Shown here piece by piece: positions 1 to 8,994 of a stretch of DNA of 64,000 bases. How positions within the stretch are numbered: the first letter of the stretch is position 1; the number at the start of each line of letters is the position of its first letter. This DNA comes from Candidatus Gastranaerophilales bacterium. Lineage in GTDB: Bacteria; Cyanobacteriota; Vampirovibrionia; Gastranaerophilales; Gastranaerophilaceae. The stretch spans positions 62,001 through 126,000 of the forward strand of contig CAJUKY010000001.1 of NCBI GenBank assembly GCA_910587055.1. The letters run 5' to 3'. The translations under genes and the position numbers were made by a program. Below the pieces are notes generated by a model that worked only from the letters and a program-made list of their open reading frames with translations, did no database searches and was not told the origin of the DNA.

Positions 1-695
1 TCCTGCAGACAAATGTTCAAGGTACATTAAACCTGTTAAACTGTGCACTTAAAAAAGGAATTCAAAAATTTATTCAAATTTCAACAGATGAAGTATACGG
101 CAGCATAAAAGAAGGCTATTTCACAGAATCCACCCCTATTTCACCAAACAGTCCGTATTCGGCTTCAAAAGCAAGTGCTGATTTATTTGCGCTTGCATAT
201 TTTAAAACATACGGCTTGCCTGTTATAATTACACGTTGTTCCAATAATTACGGACCGTATCAATACCCTGAAAAACTTATCCCGTTTTTTATTTCAAGAC
301 TGCTTGAAAATAAAAAAGTGCCGCTTTACGGAGACGGAGGCAATATACGCGATTGGCTTTATGTTGAAGACCATTGCAGAGGAATTGATTTAGCCCTTCA
401 TAAAGGAAAAATCGGCGAAGTATATAATATCGGCGGGCATAATGAAAAAACAAACCTTGAAATTACAAAAATTATCCTAAAAAAACTGGGTAAAGATGAA
501 AATTTGATTGAATTTACAAAAGACAGACCCGGGCATGACAGACGCTATGCAATTTCAAACGATAAAATCAAAACCGAGCTCGGTTTTGAACCTCAATATT
601 CATTCGATGAAGGTATTAATGCTACAATAGAATGGTATTTGAAAAATACAGAGTGGATAAATAATATCAACAATCGTACGGAGAAAAAGATATGA
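1..695 (+). CDS. rfbB: dTDP-glucose 4,6-dehydratase, 5' truncated by window edge
   Basis: The reading frame is open from base 3, so the gene begins before the window and about 230 C-terminal residues are visible; the family is usually about 340-350. This extended short-chain dehydrogenase makes dTDP-4-keto-6-deoxyglucose for the dTDP-L-rhamnose pathway. The dehydratase motif STDEVYG and the catalytic YSASK (Tyr-x3-Lys) are present, followed by the RmlB-typical SNNYGPYQYPEKLIP. The stop overlaps the next start by 4 bp (ATGA at 692-695), giving translational coupling with rmlD. Cytoplasmic, feeding O-antigen or other surface-polysaccharide synthesis. RmlB is favoured over other sugar-nucleotide dehydratases because RmlD follows directly. 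Confidence 0.93.
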   Translation, partial: LQTNVQGTLNLLNCALKKGIQKFIQISTDEVYGSIKEGYFTESTPISPNSPYSASKASADLFALAYFKTYGLPVIITRCSNNYGPYQYPEKLIPFFISRLLENKKVPLYGDGGNIRDWLYVEDHCRGIDLALHKGKIGEVYNIGGHNEKTNLEITKIILKKLGKDENLIEFTKDRPGHDRRYAISNDKIKTELGFEPQYSFDEGINATIEWYLKNTEWINNINNRTEKKI

Positions 696-1534
696 AAGTG
701 CTGGTAACAGGGGCAAACGGAATGCTCGGGCAGGTTTTGTGCCCCGTCTTTGAGGATAACGGGTTATATGTAATCCCCGCAGGGCACAAGGAACTTGATG
801 TTACAAATTATAAAACGGCAAAAGCTGCTATAGAAAATATTATGCCGCAGATTATAATTCACCTTGCAGCATATACAAATGTTGATAAAGCGGAAGAAGA
901 ATTTGAAACAGCCATTAAAATAAATAAGAACGGAACAAAAAACATCGCAAAAATATCAAAAGAAATTAATGCAATTATGGTATATATTTCAACAGATTAT
1001 GTTTTTGACGGTGAGAAAAACACCCCTTATACACCGGCTGATACGCCAAATCCGCTTAATAAATACGGACTTTCAAAACTTGAAGGCGAAAAAGCCGTAC
1101 AGGAAAATACAGATAAATATTATATAGTAAGAACAAGCTGGTTGTATGGTCCTGATAACAGACCGCAAGGCAAAAACTTCGTTGACACAATGCTAAATCT
1201 TGCTCAAAAAAATGATGAAATTAAAGTAGTGGAAGATGAAACCGGCTCTCCTACTTACACAATCGATCTTGCAATGGGAATTTTAGGAATAATAGGGAAG
1301 CCTTTCGGAATTTATCATATTTCAAACGAGGGAGAAACTTCCAGATTTAATTTTGCAAAAGAAATATTTAAACTTGCAGGATTAAACCCGGAACTTACCC
1401 CCATACAAAGCAAAGAATATATGACAAAAGCAAAACGCCCGAAATACAGCTCTCTTCAAAACAGCATTCCGATAAGGCACTGGGCAGAAGCTCTAAAAGG
1501 TTACATAGATTATAAAGAAAGTTTAAATCAATGA
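692..1534 (+). CDS. rfbD: dTDP-4-dehydrorhamnose reductase
   Basis: A 280-residue NAD(P)-dependent reductase that completes dTDP-L-rhamnose synthesis. The Rossmann nucleotide loop GANGMLG lies at residues 7-13, STDYVFDG near residue 100, and the catalytic YGLSKLEGE (Tyr-x3-Lys) near 128. Length and motif order are those of RmlD. The start overlaps the rfbB stop by 4 bp and the stop overlaps the waaA start by 4 bp, so the three genes form one tightly coupled unit. The epimerase RmlC and the thymidylyltransferase RmlA are not in the window and may lie upstream of it. Confidence 0.94.
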   Translation: MKVLVTGANGMLGQVLCPVFEDNGLYVIPAGHKELDVTNYKTAKAAIENIMPQIIIHLAAYTNVDKAEEEFETAIKINKNGTKNIAKISKEINAIMVYISTDYVFDGEKNTPYTPADTPNPLNKYGLSKLEGEKAVQENTDKYYIVRTSWLYGPDNRPQGKNFVDTMLNLAQKNDEIKVVEDETGSPTYTIDLAMGILGIIGKPFGIYHISNEGETSRFNFAKEIFKLAGLNPELTPIQSKEYMTKAKRPKYSSLQNSIPIRHWAEALKGYIDYKESLNQ

Positions 1535-2826
1535 TACAAAATTTAATATTATTCATATTTGAAATTTTAAGCATATTCCTGCTTATAGTTTTCACGCCCG
1601 TTTATTTTTTAATAAGAGCAATCTCAAAAAAACCAACGGAAGGATTTTTAACCAAAGCTGGAGATTACAAAAAAGCTGCAAAATATATTGAACTATCAAA
1701 AAAACAAGGGCGGATACTTATGTTCCACGGGGTTTCCGTGGGCGAGGTTATTGCACTTGAAAATTTAATAAAATTAACAAGAGAAACCTTTAAAGAAGCA
1801 AAAATTCTTATCACCACAGGCACAAAAACAGGTCAGGATATCGCAAAGAAGAAATACGGCGAAATTGCAGACTGTATTACATATTTTCCCTTTGATTTGC
1901 CGATTTGCACTAAAAGTTTTTTTAAAAAAATAAACCCTGATATTATACTTATGGCTGAAACCGAATTATGGCCTTTCTTTGCACGGTATGCAAAAAAATA
2001 CAATAAGCCCCTGCTTTTAATAAACGGCAGAATTTCGGATGATTCTTTCAAAACTTATAAACATTTTGCACCGTTTTTTAAACATATTTTTAATTGCTAC
2101 ACGGGGATTTATACCCAGAGCACAGAAGATATGGAAAAAATGATAAAAATGGGAGCAAATCCTGATATAACAGAGGTTATGAAGAATTTAAAGTTTGATA
2201 TTAAAAAATCAGATACACCAATTGTCTTTAACCGCGGGGATGAAAAAATTCTTATTGCAGGAAGCACGCATAAAGGCGAAGATGAAATTTTATTAAATGT
2301 TTTCAGCCGCTTAAAGCGGGAATTTCAAAATTTAAAATTAATAATCGCACCAAGACACCTTGATAGGGTAAATTCTATCGTTGAAATAATTAAAAATATT
2401 ATCCCTGAAGGCAAAACCGGTTTCAGGTCAAAAAATGATGATTTTCAAAATAACGATATAATAATTTTAGATACATTAGGCGAATTATCAAGAATGTATT
2501 CCGTTGCAGATATAGCCTTTATCGGCGGTAGCTTTAATAATACGGGCGGACATAACCCGCTTGAAGCCGTAATTTATTTAAAACCTGTTATATCGGGGCC
2601 TTCAATTAAAAACTTTAAAGATATTTATTCAATTTTAACAAACGCAGGCGCTGCTTATGTTGTGAAAACCGAAGAAGAACTTCAAAACCGTATAAAAACC
2701 CTTCTTGAAGATGAAAAAGCATATAACGATGCTGTTAATAATTCAAAAGATGTTTTTGAAAACCAGAAAGGCGCAAAGGATTTTGTAATCCAAAAAATAA
2801 AAGAAACCCTGCACAAATTTATTTAA
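1531..2826 (+). CDS. waaA: 3-deoxy-D-manno-octulosonic acid (Kdo) transferase
   Basis: A 431-residue inner-membrane-anchored glycosyltransferase that adds Kdo to lipid A precursors. An N-terminal hydrophobic anchor (about residues 3-27) is followed by the N domain with FHGVSVGEV, whose Glu matches the catalytic base of WaaA, then ITTGTKTG, ETELWP and NGRISDDSF. The C domain has AGSTHKGE, APRHLDR and the nucleotide-sugar motif GGSFNNTGGHNPLEA. Its presence shows that the organism makes Kdo-containing LPS. It is translationally coupled to rfbD (ATGA overlap). The 3' end overlaps by 8 bp the convergent HTH gene on the other strand. Confidence 0.95.
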   Translation: MIQNLILFIFEILSIFLLIVFTPVYFLIRAISKKPTEGFLTKAGDYKKAAKYIELSKKQGRILMFHGVSVGEVIALENLIKLTRETFKEAKILITTGTKTGQDIAKKKYGEIADCITYFPFDLPICTKSFFKKINPDIILMAETELWPFFARYAKKYNKPLLLINGRISDDSFKTYKHFAPFFKHIFNCYTGIYTQSTEDMEKMIKMGANPDITEVMKNLKFDIKKSDTPIVFNRGDEKILIAGSTHKGEDEILLNVFSRLKREFQNLKLIIAPRHLDRVNSIVEIIKNIIPEGKTGFRSKNDDFQNNDIIILDTLGELSRMYSVADIAFIGGSFNNTGGHNPLEAVIYLKPVISGPSIKNFKDIYSILTNAGAAYVVKTEEELQNRIKTLLEDEKAYNDAVNNSKDVFENQKGAKDFVIQKIKETLHKFI

Positions 2827-3160
2827 GCATTAAAAGATACTGATAAACAGGTAAAATCTTGCTGGTATCGGTTTCAAGTGCCATCATAATTTCTTTTTTC
2901 ATTATATTAATATCTTTTGAATTTTCTCTGTAATACAATTGCCACGGCTCCACCCCGAGCGCGGACGATATCAAAATTAAATTTTCATACATAGGATAAT
3001 TGTGGCCGGATTCAATTCTGGATAAACTTTTTGTTTCCATATTAACCATTTCGGCAAGCTGCTCCTGCGATAGGGATAATTTTTTTCTGAAAAACTTTAT
3101 CTTCTGCCCGATATGAATTTTTAAATCTTTTGAAACATTCATTTTCGTGTTTATCCCCAT
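2819..3160 (-). CDS. XRE-family HTH regulator
   Basis: A small DNA-binding protein with a Cro/C1-type helix-turn-helix at about residues 8-62: IGQKIKFFRKKLSLSQEQLA, then a recognition-helix region ending SRIESGHNYP. The ATG at 3158-3160 is preferred (113 residues) because a GGGGAAG ribosome site lies 5 nt upstream; a TTG at 3184 would add 8 residues. The C-terminal 40 residues are helical and unassigned, perhaps for dimerisation. It converges on waaA with an 8-bp overlap. No target can be named; the next gene on the other side is the divergent glycine-rich prepilin at 3376. Confidence 0.8.
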   Translation of the reverse strand: MGINTKMNVSKDLKIHIGQKIKFFRKKLSLSQEQLAEMVNMETKSLSRIESGHNYPMYENLILISSALGVEPWQLYYRENSKDINIMKKEIMMALETDTSKILPVYQYLLMLK

Positions 3161-3375
3161 TAATACTTCCCCGCCCGTTAACAATATTTAACAATAAACA
3201 ATCATCCGCCAATCGTTCATTACCCGATTGCCTTATTTACATCATGGATTTAAAAAATCTTTTTCTTAACTATTTTTAAATAAGATTTTTTCAAAAACTC
3301 TTATTTTAAATTGCATTTTATGGAATTATAATGTAAAATTTTTGTGTAAAGTATCATTCAAAAGGGAAATTTTGC

Positions 3376-6219
3376 ATGGAAATTAAAAATAATAAACCAA
3401 AAACAGCCTTTTCTCCTATCTGTCATTGCGAGCGACCAACGAGAGCCCTCCAAGAGGACCCATTTTGCACGAAATTAAAATTTCAGCAAAAGGAGGCGTG
3501 GCAATCCAGCCAATCTGCTTTTTCATTAATTGAAATGCTTATGGCTCTCCTTGTAGCATCATTATTGCTTGCAGCACTTGCTCCTGTTATGACAAGAAGA
3601 ATGGCAGATCATGAATTAAAGGTAATGAGTGAAGCAAGTAATTATGAAAAAGATATGGTGGTATCTGTTTTTACAAAGGATACTAACTTTAATATACCAT
3701 CTGATGCTAATCAGGTAAGAATAACAATGATGGGCGGAGGAGGAAAAGGAGGAGATGCATTATATGGTAATAAGGTATTTACATCCAATGAAACTTTTAC
3801 GATTCCTGATGGTGTAACTAAATTAAGAGTGTTTATGATAGGCGGTGGCGGCGGGGGCGCTTCGGGAGGTAAAGAAGAACGTACAATTAAAAACAGTACA
3901 ACGGATTCAAAAGGGCAGCAACTATATAATAGCGGTACAGGTGTATACACTTGGAATATACCAAGCTCAACAGTAGGCAATGTGCCTGCCGTAGATGAAA
4001 GATGCATTGCAACAGGTGTTACAGATTGGACCATAACGCCTGAACCAACCAAAACAGTTGCTGCAGGTAAAACTTTAGTACATCTTTGGGCCTGTGGCGG
4101 TGGCGGAGGCGGGGGTGGTAGTTTTGGTGGGGGATCTGGCGGTTTGGTACATAAGTACCTTCCAATTTCTCCTTCTACAACTTCTATATCAGTTACCGTA
4201 GGTGGAGGAGGCGGAAAGGGTGGTACCGATTCAAGTTCTGCTGCAACATCAACTGCCAATGCAGCTGCGGGATATAACGGTGGAGGCGGCGGTTGTGAAG
4301 CTGTACCTGGAAACCCGAATTCTGTATGTTATGGCGCGGGAAATAATCTTGGCGGGAGGGGTGGAAAAGTTCCAGCTGACTGTGGCAGTGATTCATATCT
4401 AGTATCTGCTGCCAATGGTTCGGGTAATCCAGGAGGCGGTTATGGAGGGAACGGACGAGCGGGTCAAGGTGCTTGGAACTGTGCCTTTATTTATGCAGGA
4501 TATGGCTCCCTGCAAGGCGGAGGAGGCGGAGGTGGCGCAGCTCATACCGGTGGTGGAGGCGGCGGAGGCGGCGCTACATTTTTTGGAAGATATGGAAATT
4601 CTGCTGATTCAGAATTCTTTTTAGTTGCCCCGGGCGGAGGAGGAGGCAGCGGCTACTACAACGTATCATATGGCTTTGGTGCTGGCGGTGGCGGAGGCGG
4701 TGCCGGAGGTGGCGACGGATCAAGCTGGAATAATCTTGGTGGTAAAGGAGGCAATGGAGGAAATAATGCTTCAGGCTCTGTCGGGGGTGCTTCGCCTATT
4801 GAGAATGCAGACTACTGTGCAGGAGGCAATGCGGGAGCAAACGGCAAAAACGGATATATAGCAATATATTGGGGCCTAAAGGACGTTTTACAATGTACAT
4901 ATAAAGATGCTGCAAATTCTGGTGCAGGCGGAGGCTCAGGTCAGATATGGATAGGAGAAATAGATGTAACTCCGGGGCAGACTGTAAGCTTTAATGTGGG
5001 AGTGGGAGGAAGTAAGACGACTTCATATTCATCTAACGGTAATGACGGTACTTCAACAAGTATTATTGTTAACGGAAGAACATATTCCGTATCAGGAGGA
5101 AGAGGAGGAAAGTATGAAAGTGATGATACATATATATTAACATCAGGAGGACTCGGGGGAGGAATAAAAAAAGAAAGTTTAGGAGCTGGTTCTAAATATG
5201 TAAACTGGCTTAATCTGAATGAGAACATAATATTAAGTATGAATAATGATAACAATAAAAACGGAGGTCATGGTAATACGGTATCAAACGGTGCAGGGGG
5301 AGGAAAAGGAGGTTCTTCATTTAATATGCAGGGAACAATGTTAAACGGAGGAACAGGAGGCGGAGTTCAATCAAACGGTATTGATGCAGCACCTGATAAC
5401 TACGGCGCAGGAGGCGGCGGGGGCGGGGGCGTAATTAACTATGGAGGAACACCGGGGTTAGGCGGTAAAGGAGCAAACGGATACATCTACATAGAGTGGG
5501 GAGGCTCTAATGCCTCAGGGGGAACTATGGGAGAATTTGTTCAAAAGACAATAACAAACCTTGATCCTGATCCTAAAAACAGAACAATGAAGATAAGAAT
5601 AGGAAGAGGGGGAGGAATAACATCAGCCTCTGCAGAAGATGATCCTGAATTATTTACTTCTTCTGTCATAGGAAGCAACGGTAACGGAGGAGAAACTTCA
5701 ATAGGCATAATATCAGGAAATAAAACGGTAACTCATAAAGCAAGAGGAGGTCTGAAAGGTAATAACGGCGGTTCTGAATCAGGAGACCACGGAGAAGATA
5801 AGCTATATCCTGATAACTATTCAGATTTATACAAAGAATATGTAACAGGAAATATGAATATTATCACAGGACAAAAAGGAGAAGATAACTACGGAGGTAT
5901 GGGAGGATATTTATCATGTCTTTATCAAACAAAAGATGAAGAAGGTAACAGTATATGTGCATCAACAATAAAATCAAATGACGGGAATAATATAACCCTT
6001 GGACCTATTAGACCCGGATGCGGAGGTACAAGTATTCTATCTCCTCTATATGATTCCATATGCAATATATCAAATCAAACACCATCTCCTCATGGTAATA
6101 ACGGATTATATGGAGCAGGAGGCGGAGGAGGAGCTGTACTTAACCAAACAGGAGGTATTGGAGGTAATGGAGGTAACGGCTTTGTTATCCTTGAATACAA
6201 GAGTACAACGTTGGATTAA
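3376..6219 (+). CDS. giant glycine-rich prepilin-like protein A
   Basis: A 947-residue protein with a type IV prepilin/pseudopilin N-terminus: A48|FSLIEM followed by a hydrophobic helix to about residue 71, with Glu at position +5 of the mature form. The leader is unusually long (48 residues) because a dispersed repeat occupies residues 16-46. The mature part is a chain of glycine-rich modules. Two open with a strand of the type IPDGVTKLRVF leading into GGGGGG, and modules close with NGYIAIYWG, NGYIYIEWG and NGFVILEY. This pattern recalls the polyglycine-II domains of phage adhesins and ALK-type receptors. Predicted export through the type IV pilus or type II secretion assembly machinery, with surface display. 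A site AAAGGGA precedes the ATG. A paralogue lies at 34186-36699. The function is unknown; adhesion is inference. Confidence 0.8.
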   Translation: MEIKNNKPKTAFSPICHCERPTRALQEDPFCTKLKFQQKEAWQSSQSAFSLIEMLMALLVASLLLAALAPVMTRRMADHELKVMSEASNYEKDMVVSVFTKDTNFNIPSDANQVRITMMGGGGKGGDALYGNKVFTSNETFTIPDGVTKLRVFMIGGGGGGASGGKEERTIKNSTTDSKGQQLYNSGTGVYTWNIPSSTVGNVPAVDERCIATGVTDWTITPEPTKTVAAGKTLVHLWACGGGGGGGGSFGGGSGGLVHKYLPISPSTTSISVTVGGGGGKGGTDSSSAATSTANAAAGYNGGGGGCEAVPGNPNSVCYGAGNNLGGRGGKVPADCGSDSYLVSAANGSGNPGGGYGGNGRAGQGAWNCAFIYAGYGSLQGGGGGGGAAHTGGGGGGGGATFFGRYGNSADSEFFLVAPGGGGGSGYYNVSYGFGAGGGGGGAGGGDGSSWNNLGGKGGNGGNNASGSVGGASPIENADYCAGGNAGANGKNGYIAIYWGLKDVLQCTYKDAANSGAGGGSGQIWIGEIDVTPGQTVSFNVGVGGSKTTSYSSNGNDGTSTSIIVNGRTYSVSGGRGGKYESDDTYILTSGGLGGGIKKESLGAGSKYVNWLNLNENIILSMNNDNNKNGGHGNTVSNGAGGGKGGSSFNMQGTMLNGGTGGGVQSNGIDAAPDNYGAGGGGGGGVINYGGTPGLGGKGANGYIYIEWGGSNASGGTMGEFVQKTITNLDPDPKNRTMKIRIGRGGGITSASAEDDPELFTSSVIGSNGNGGETSIGIISGNKTVTHKARGGLKGNNGGSESGDHGEDKLYPDNYSDLYKEYVTGNMNIITGQKGEDNYGGMGGYLSCLYQTKDEEGNSICASTIKSNDGNNITLGPIRPGCGGTSILSPLYDSICNISNQTPSPHGNNGLYGAGGGGGAVLNQTGGIGGNGGNGFVILEYKSTTLD
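3422..3509 (+). repeat. dispersed repeat copy A inside the prepilin leader
   Basis: An 88-bp element beginning GTCATTGCGAGCGACC and ending GGCAATCCAG. It contains a CCCTC-caa-GAGG hairpin and a near-palindromic GAAATTAAAATTTC, and its outer ends carry ATTGC/GCAAT in inverted order. It is nearly identical to copy B at 36558-36644. Here it is translated as part of the prepilin leader (HCERP..ALQE and onward). The end sequences resemble the TCATTGCGAGC...GGCAATCC small dispersed repeats known from several bacterial genomes. Confidence 0.85.
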
Positions 6220-6289
6220 AGCTTCCAATTACCGCATCATCTCTGACGGCTTAGCAGCATAATAAATTTTAGATGAACAACTTTTCAAT

Positions 6290-6324
6290 CGGGCGTGATT
6301 TGTAACCTTTGCGCCCGTTTTTTT
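6290..6324 (+). terminator. rho-independent terminator after prepilin A
   Basis: A perfect 6-bp GC-rich stem CGGGCG/CGCCCG (6290-6295 and 6312-6317) is followed by a T7 run. It separates the glycine-rich gene from the following alkyltransferase gene. Confidence 0.75.
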
Positions 6325-6374
6325 ATGCTTATATACAGATTTTTATGCTAATATAGCCAAAGGAGAGAAATTTT

Positions 6375-6833
6375 ATGGAATATGCTTTTGAATATGAATT
6401 TCCGATAGGAAAACTCAAAATAGTTGAAAATGACGGATATATAAGCACAATTGCACCTGCTTGCGGCAAAATATGCAATAAAAAAGAAACTCCGCTTATA
6501 AAAGAAGCAAAAAAGCAGCTTGATGAATATTTTTCAGGCAAAAGGAAGAAATTCAATCTTCCTGTAAAAATAGAAGGAACGGAATTTCAAAAAGCAGTAT
6601 ATCAGGGGCTTTTAGGTATTTCATACGGTAAAACAAAAAGCTATAAAGAGATTGCGGATATCATAGGACATAAAAATGCATACAGGGCAGTAGGGAGCAC
6701 CTGTAATAAAAACAAGATTTTGATAATTGTTCCATGCCACAGAGTAATAGCATCAAATAAGAGTCTTGCAGGGTTTGCACTCGGGCTTGATATTAAAAAA
6801 CAGCTCTTAAAGATTGAAGGGGTTGAATTTTAA
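6375..6833 (+). CDS. ogt: methylated-DNA--protein-cysteine S-methyltransferase
   Basis: A 152-residue suicide repair protein that removes alkyl groups from O6-alkylguanine onto its own cysteine. The active-site PCHRVIAS lies near residues 119-126, preceded by the DNA-binding HTH with the arginine finger in AYRAVGSTCNKN. An N-terminal Ogt-type domain precedes it. A strong AAAGGAGAG site lies 7 nt before the ATG, and the gene sits just after a terminator, so it is probably transcribed alone. It converges with the metal ATPase, leaving 26 bp between the two stop codons. Confidence 0.94.
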   Translation: MEYAFEYEFPIGKLKIVENDGYISTIAPACGKICNKKETPLIKEAKKQLDEYFSGKRKKFNLPVKIEGTEFQKAVYQGLLGISYGKTKSYKEIADIIGHKNAYRAVGSTCNKNKILIIVPCHRVIASNKSLAGFALGLDIKKQLLKIEGVEF

Positions 6834-6859
6834 AAATTTTAAAGGGCAGATAGCCTTAT

Positions 6860-8809
6860 TTACAAGACTTTGAAATACAAAATACGCATAGAATTTAAAA
6901 TTGCAAGAATACTTACTCCGACATCCGCAAACACCGCACCCCACATTGTAACCGCTCCGAGCGCGCCTAGCACAAGGAATAGCACCTTTATAAAAAGAAT
7001 GAAAACTATATTTTGTTTTACTATATTAATTGTTTTTTTGGAAATTTCAATGGCGGCGGGGATTTTTGCAGGATTATCGTCCATAATAACGGCATCCGCA
7101 GCACCTATTGCAATATCAGAGCCCATTTTACCCATTGCAATGCCGACATCCGCCCTTGATAAAACCGGTGCATCATTTATGCCGTCCCCTGTAAAAATAA
7201 GCGTTGAATCAGGCTTTTTGGCTTTCAAAAGTGCCCCAACCCGCTCAAGCTTTTGATTTGGAAGAAGACTACAATATGATTCATCAATTAAAGAATTTAT
7301 TTCAGGGTCTTCAAGCCCGTAAAGCCCGCTGTCACCTGTTAAAACAACAATTTTTTCAATACGGGCTTTATTTTTTAAATTGCGCAATGTATTTACAGTG
7401 TCTTGTTTTATGGTATCGCCTACGGTCAGAAAGCCTGCATATTCATTATTTAAAGCCATATAAATAACCGTTTTTCCTTCAGCATCCTTATTATACGGAA
7501 TATTAAATTTTTCCATCAAAGAAGCATTGCCTATTATAATATCTTTTCCTTGAATTTCAGCCGTGACGCCCAATCCCGAGATTTCTTTCAAACATTTAAT
7601 CTCAGCAGGATTTACCGTGTCCGTATAAGCCGATTGAATTGAACGCGCAACGGGATGGGTCGAAAAATGCTCTGCCATTGCGGCAAATTTTATAAAATCA
7701 GATGCGGCAAGATTTCCCTCGGGGTGAATTTCCAAAACCTTAAACACACCTGAAGTTAAGGTACCGGTTTTGTCAAATACGGCAATTTTTGCTTTTGAAA
7801 GCGCTTCTATATAATTTCCGCCTTTGATTAAAATACCATGCTTTGAAGCAGCTCCGATTGAGGCAAAAAAGCCTAAGGGTACGGATATCACAAGTGCGCA
7901 GGGGCAGGAAATCACAAGAAAAGTAAGCGCTCTTTTAAACCACACGGCAAATTCTCCACCCAAGATACACGGCACAACAGCAAGCATAAGAGCAAGAGCC
8001 ACTACAAGCGGAGTGTAAACCTTTGCAAATTTTGTTATGAAATTTTCAGCTTTTGCTTTTTTATCAGAAGCATTTTCCATCATTTCGATAATTTTTGATA
8101 CGGTAGAATTTTGAAACTCGCTTGTAACTTTAATTTTTATAACACCGTCAAGATTAATACAGCCGCTTATCACTCTATCTTCAGGCTTAACGGATACAGG
8201 AAGGACTTCACCTGTTAAATTTGAGGTATCAACAGAACTTCGGCCTTCAACTACAATACCATCAAGCGGTATTTTTTCGCCCGCCTTAATTATAATAATG
8301 TCATTAATTTTTACATTTTGAGGCGGGATTTTCTCAATTCCAGCTTCCTTTACAAGGTTTGCATATTCAGGCTTTAAATCCATAAGACCCGAAATTGATT
8401 TTTTAGAATTATGAAGAGCAAAATCCGTAAACAATTCGCCCGTTTGATATAAAAGCATAACCATTAAAGCTTCAGGGTATTCGCCAATTCCAAAAGCGCC
8501 GAATGTGGCGGCCGTCATTAGAAAATTTTCATCTAAAAATTTTTTTGATAAAAGATTTTTAAATGCATTTTTAATTACATCATGTGCAATTACAATGTAA
8601 AGAATAAAATACAACAAAAATTTTATAGCGCTTTGCGGCAGCTGAAAAGCCTGCGATATAATAATTTCCGGTTTAAAAACAATAGTTAAAATCATTAACG
8701 TAAAAACAAAAATTATTTTATATATCATCAATTTTTGTATACCGTTATTATGACGAGCGCCGCAGCAGTGTTCTGCGTGCTTGTGTTCATTATCGCAGTG
8801 ATTACACAT
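6860..8809 (-). CDS. heavy-metal P1B-type ATPase, zinc/cadmium class
   Basis: A 649-residue metal efflux ATPase of the inner membrane. It has a His/Cys-rich N-terminal tail (CNHCDNEHKHAEHCCGARH) in place of a folded HMA domain, several membrane helices, the TGE-type actuator segment, the transmembrane ion motif SCPCALVIS, the phosphorylation site DKTGTLT, the P1B HP dipeptide (STHPVA) and GDGINDAP. The start at 8807-8809 is chosen because AAGGAG lies 6 nt upstream; a longer frame from 8842 has no such site. It is divergent from an ArsR repressor with a complete alpha-5 metal site, and twin operators lie between them, so zinc, cadmium or lead induction is expected. CPC plus the His-rich tail argue against a potassium or copper pump. 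Confidence 0.93.
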   Translation of the reverse strand: MCNHCDNEHKHAEHCCGARHNNGIQKLMIYKIIFVFTLMILTIVFKPEIIISQAFQLPQSAIKFLLYFILYIVIAHDVIKNAFKNLLSKKFLDENFLMTAATFGAFGIGEYPEALMVMLLYQTGELFTDFALHNSKKSISGLMDLKPEYANLVKEAGIEKIPPQNVKINDIIIIKAGEKIPLDGIVVEGRSSVDTSNLTGEVLPVSVKPEDRVISGCINLDGVIKIKVTSEFQNSTVSKIIEMMENASDKKAKAENFITKFAKVYTPLVVALALMLAVVPCILGGEFAVWFKRALTFLVISCPCALVISVPLGFFASIGAASKHGILIKGGNYIEALSKAKIAVFDKTGTLTSGVFKVLEIHPEGNLAASDFIKFAAMAEHFSTHPVARSIQSAYTDTVNPAEIKCLKEISGLGVTAEIQGKDIIIGNASLMEKFNIPYNKDAEGKTVIYMALNNEYAGFLTVGDTIKQDTVNTLRNLKNKARIEKIVVLTGDSGLYGLEDPEINSLIDESYCSLLPNQKLERVGALLKAKKPDSTLIFTGDGINDAPVLSRADVGIAMGKMGSDIAIGAADAVIMDDNPAKIPAAIEISKKTINIVKQNIVFILFIKVLFLVLGALGAVTMWGAVFADVGVSILAILNSMRILYFKVL

Positions 8810-8834
8810 TTTATTCTCCTTTTTATTCTTATAA

Positions 8835-8883
8835 TTGAACAATCATTCAACTATATTAATAGTATAATTGAACAACTGTTCAA
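8835..8883. promoter_or_regulatory. twin ArsR/SmtB-type operators
   Basis: Two copies of the inverted repeat TTGAACAAnnNTTCAA lie at 8835-8850 and 8868-8883, 33 bp centre to centre (three helical turns). The second is an almost perfect palindrome, TTGAACAACTGTTCAA. They sit immediately upstream of the ATPase start and about 110 bp before the divergent arsR start. AT-rich inverted repeats of this kind are the usual binding sites of metal-sensing ArsR/SmtB repressors. Confidence 0.85.
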
Positions 8884-8959
8884 TTGTCAAGAGGAGGGTA
8901 AAGAAATTTTTACAAAAAAATCAACTGCCGCCCCTTAGAAAGCAGACAACTTAAGGGAT

Positions 8960-8988
8960 TTGCATTTTACAACATTAAAAAATATAAT
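8960..8988 (+). promoter_or_regulatory. arsR promoter, probably giving a leaderless mRNA
   Basis: TTGCAT at 8960-8965, a 17-bp spacer, then a consensus TATAAT at 8983-8988. The arsR ATG begins 7 nt after the -10 box, about where transcription should start, and no ribosome binding site is present. Confidence 0.6.
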
Positions 8989-8994
8989 TAAATT

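Noticed and set aside
3720..4780. CRISPR array or tandem DNA repeat
   Set aside because: The periodicity is only the repeated glycine codons; there are no constant-length repeats with unique spacers, and no cas gene is present.
3711..4861. Long Pro-rich and other frames on both strands within the glycine-rich prepilin A gene
   Set aside because: They are mirror frames of GGN glycine codons (CCN on the other strand gives Pro), have no ribosome sites, and lie wholly within the supported gene.
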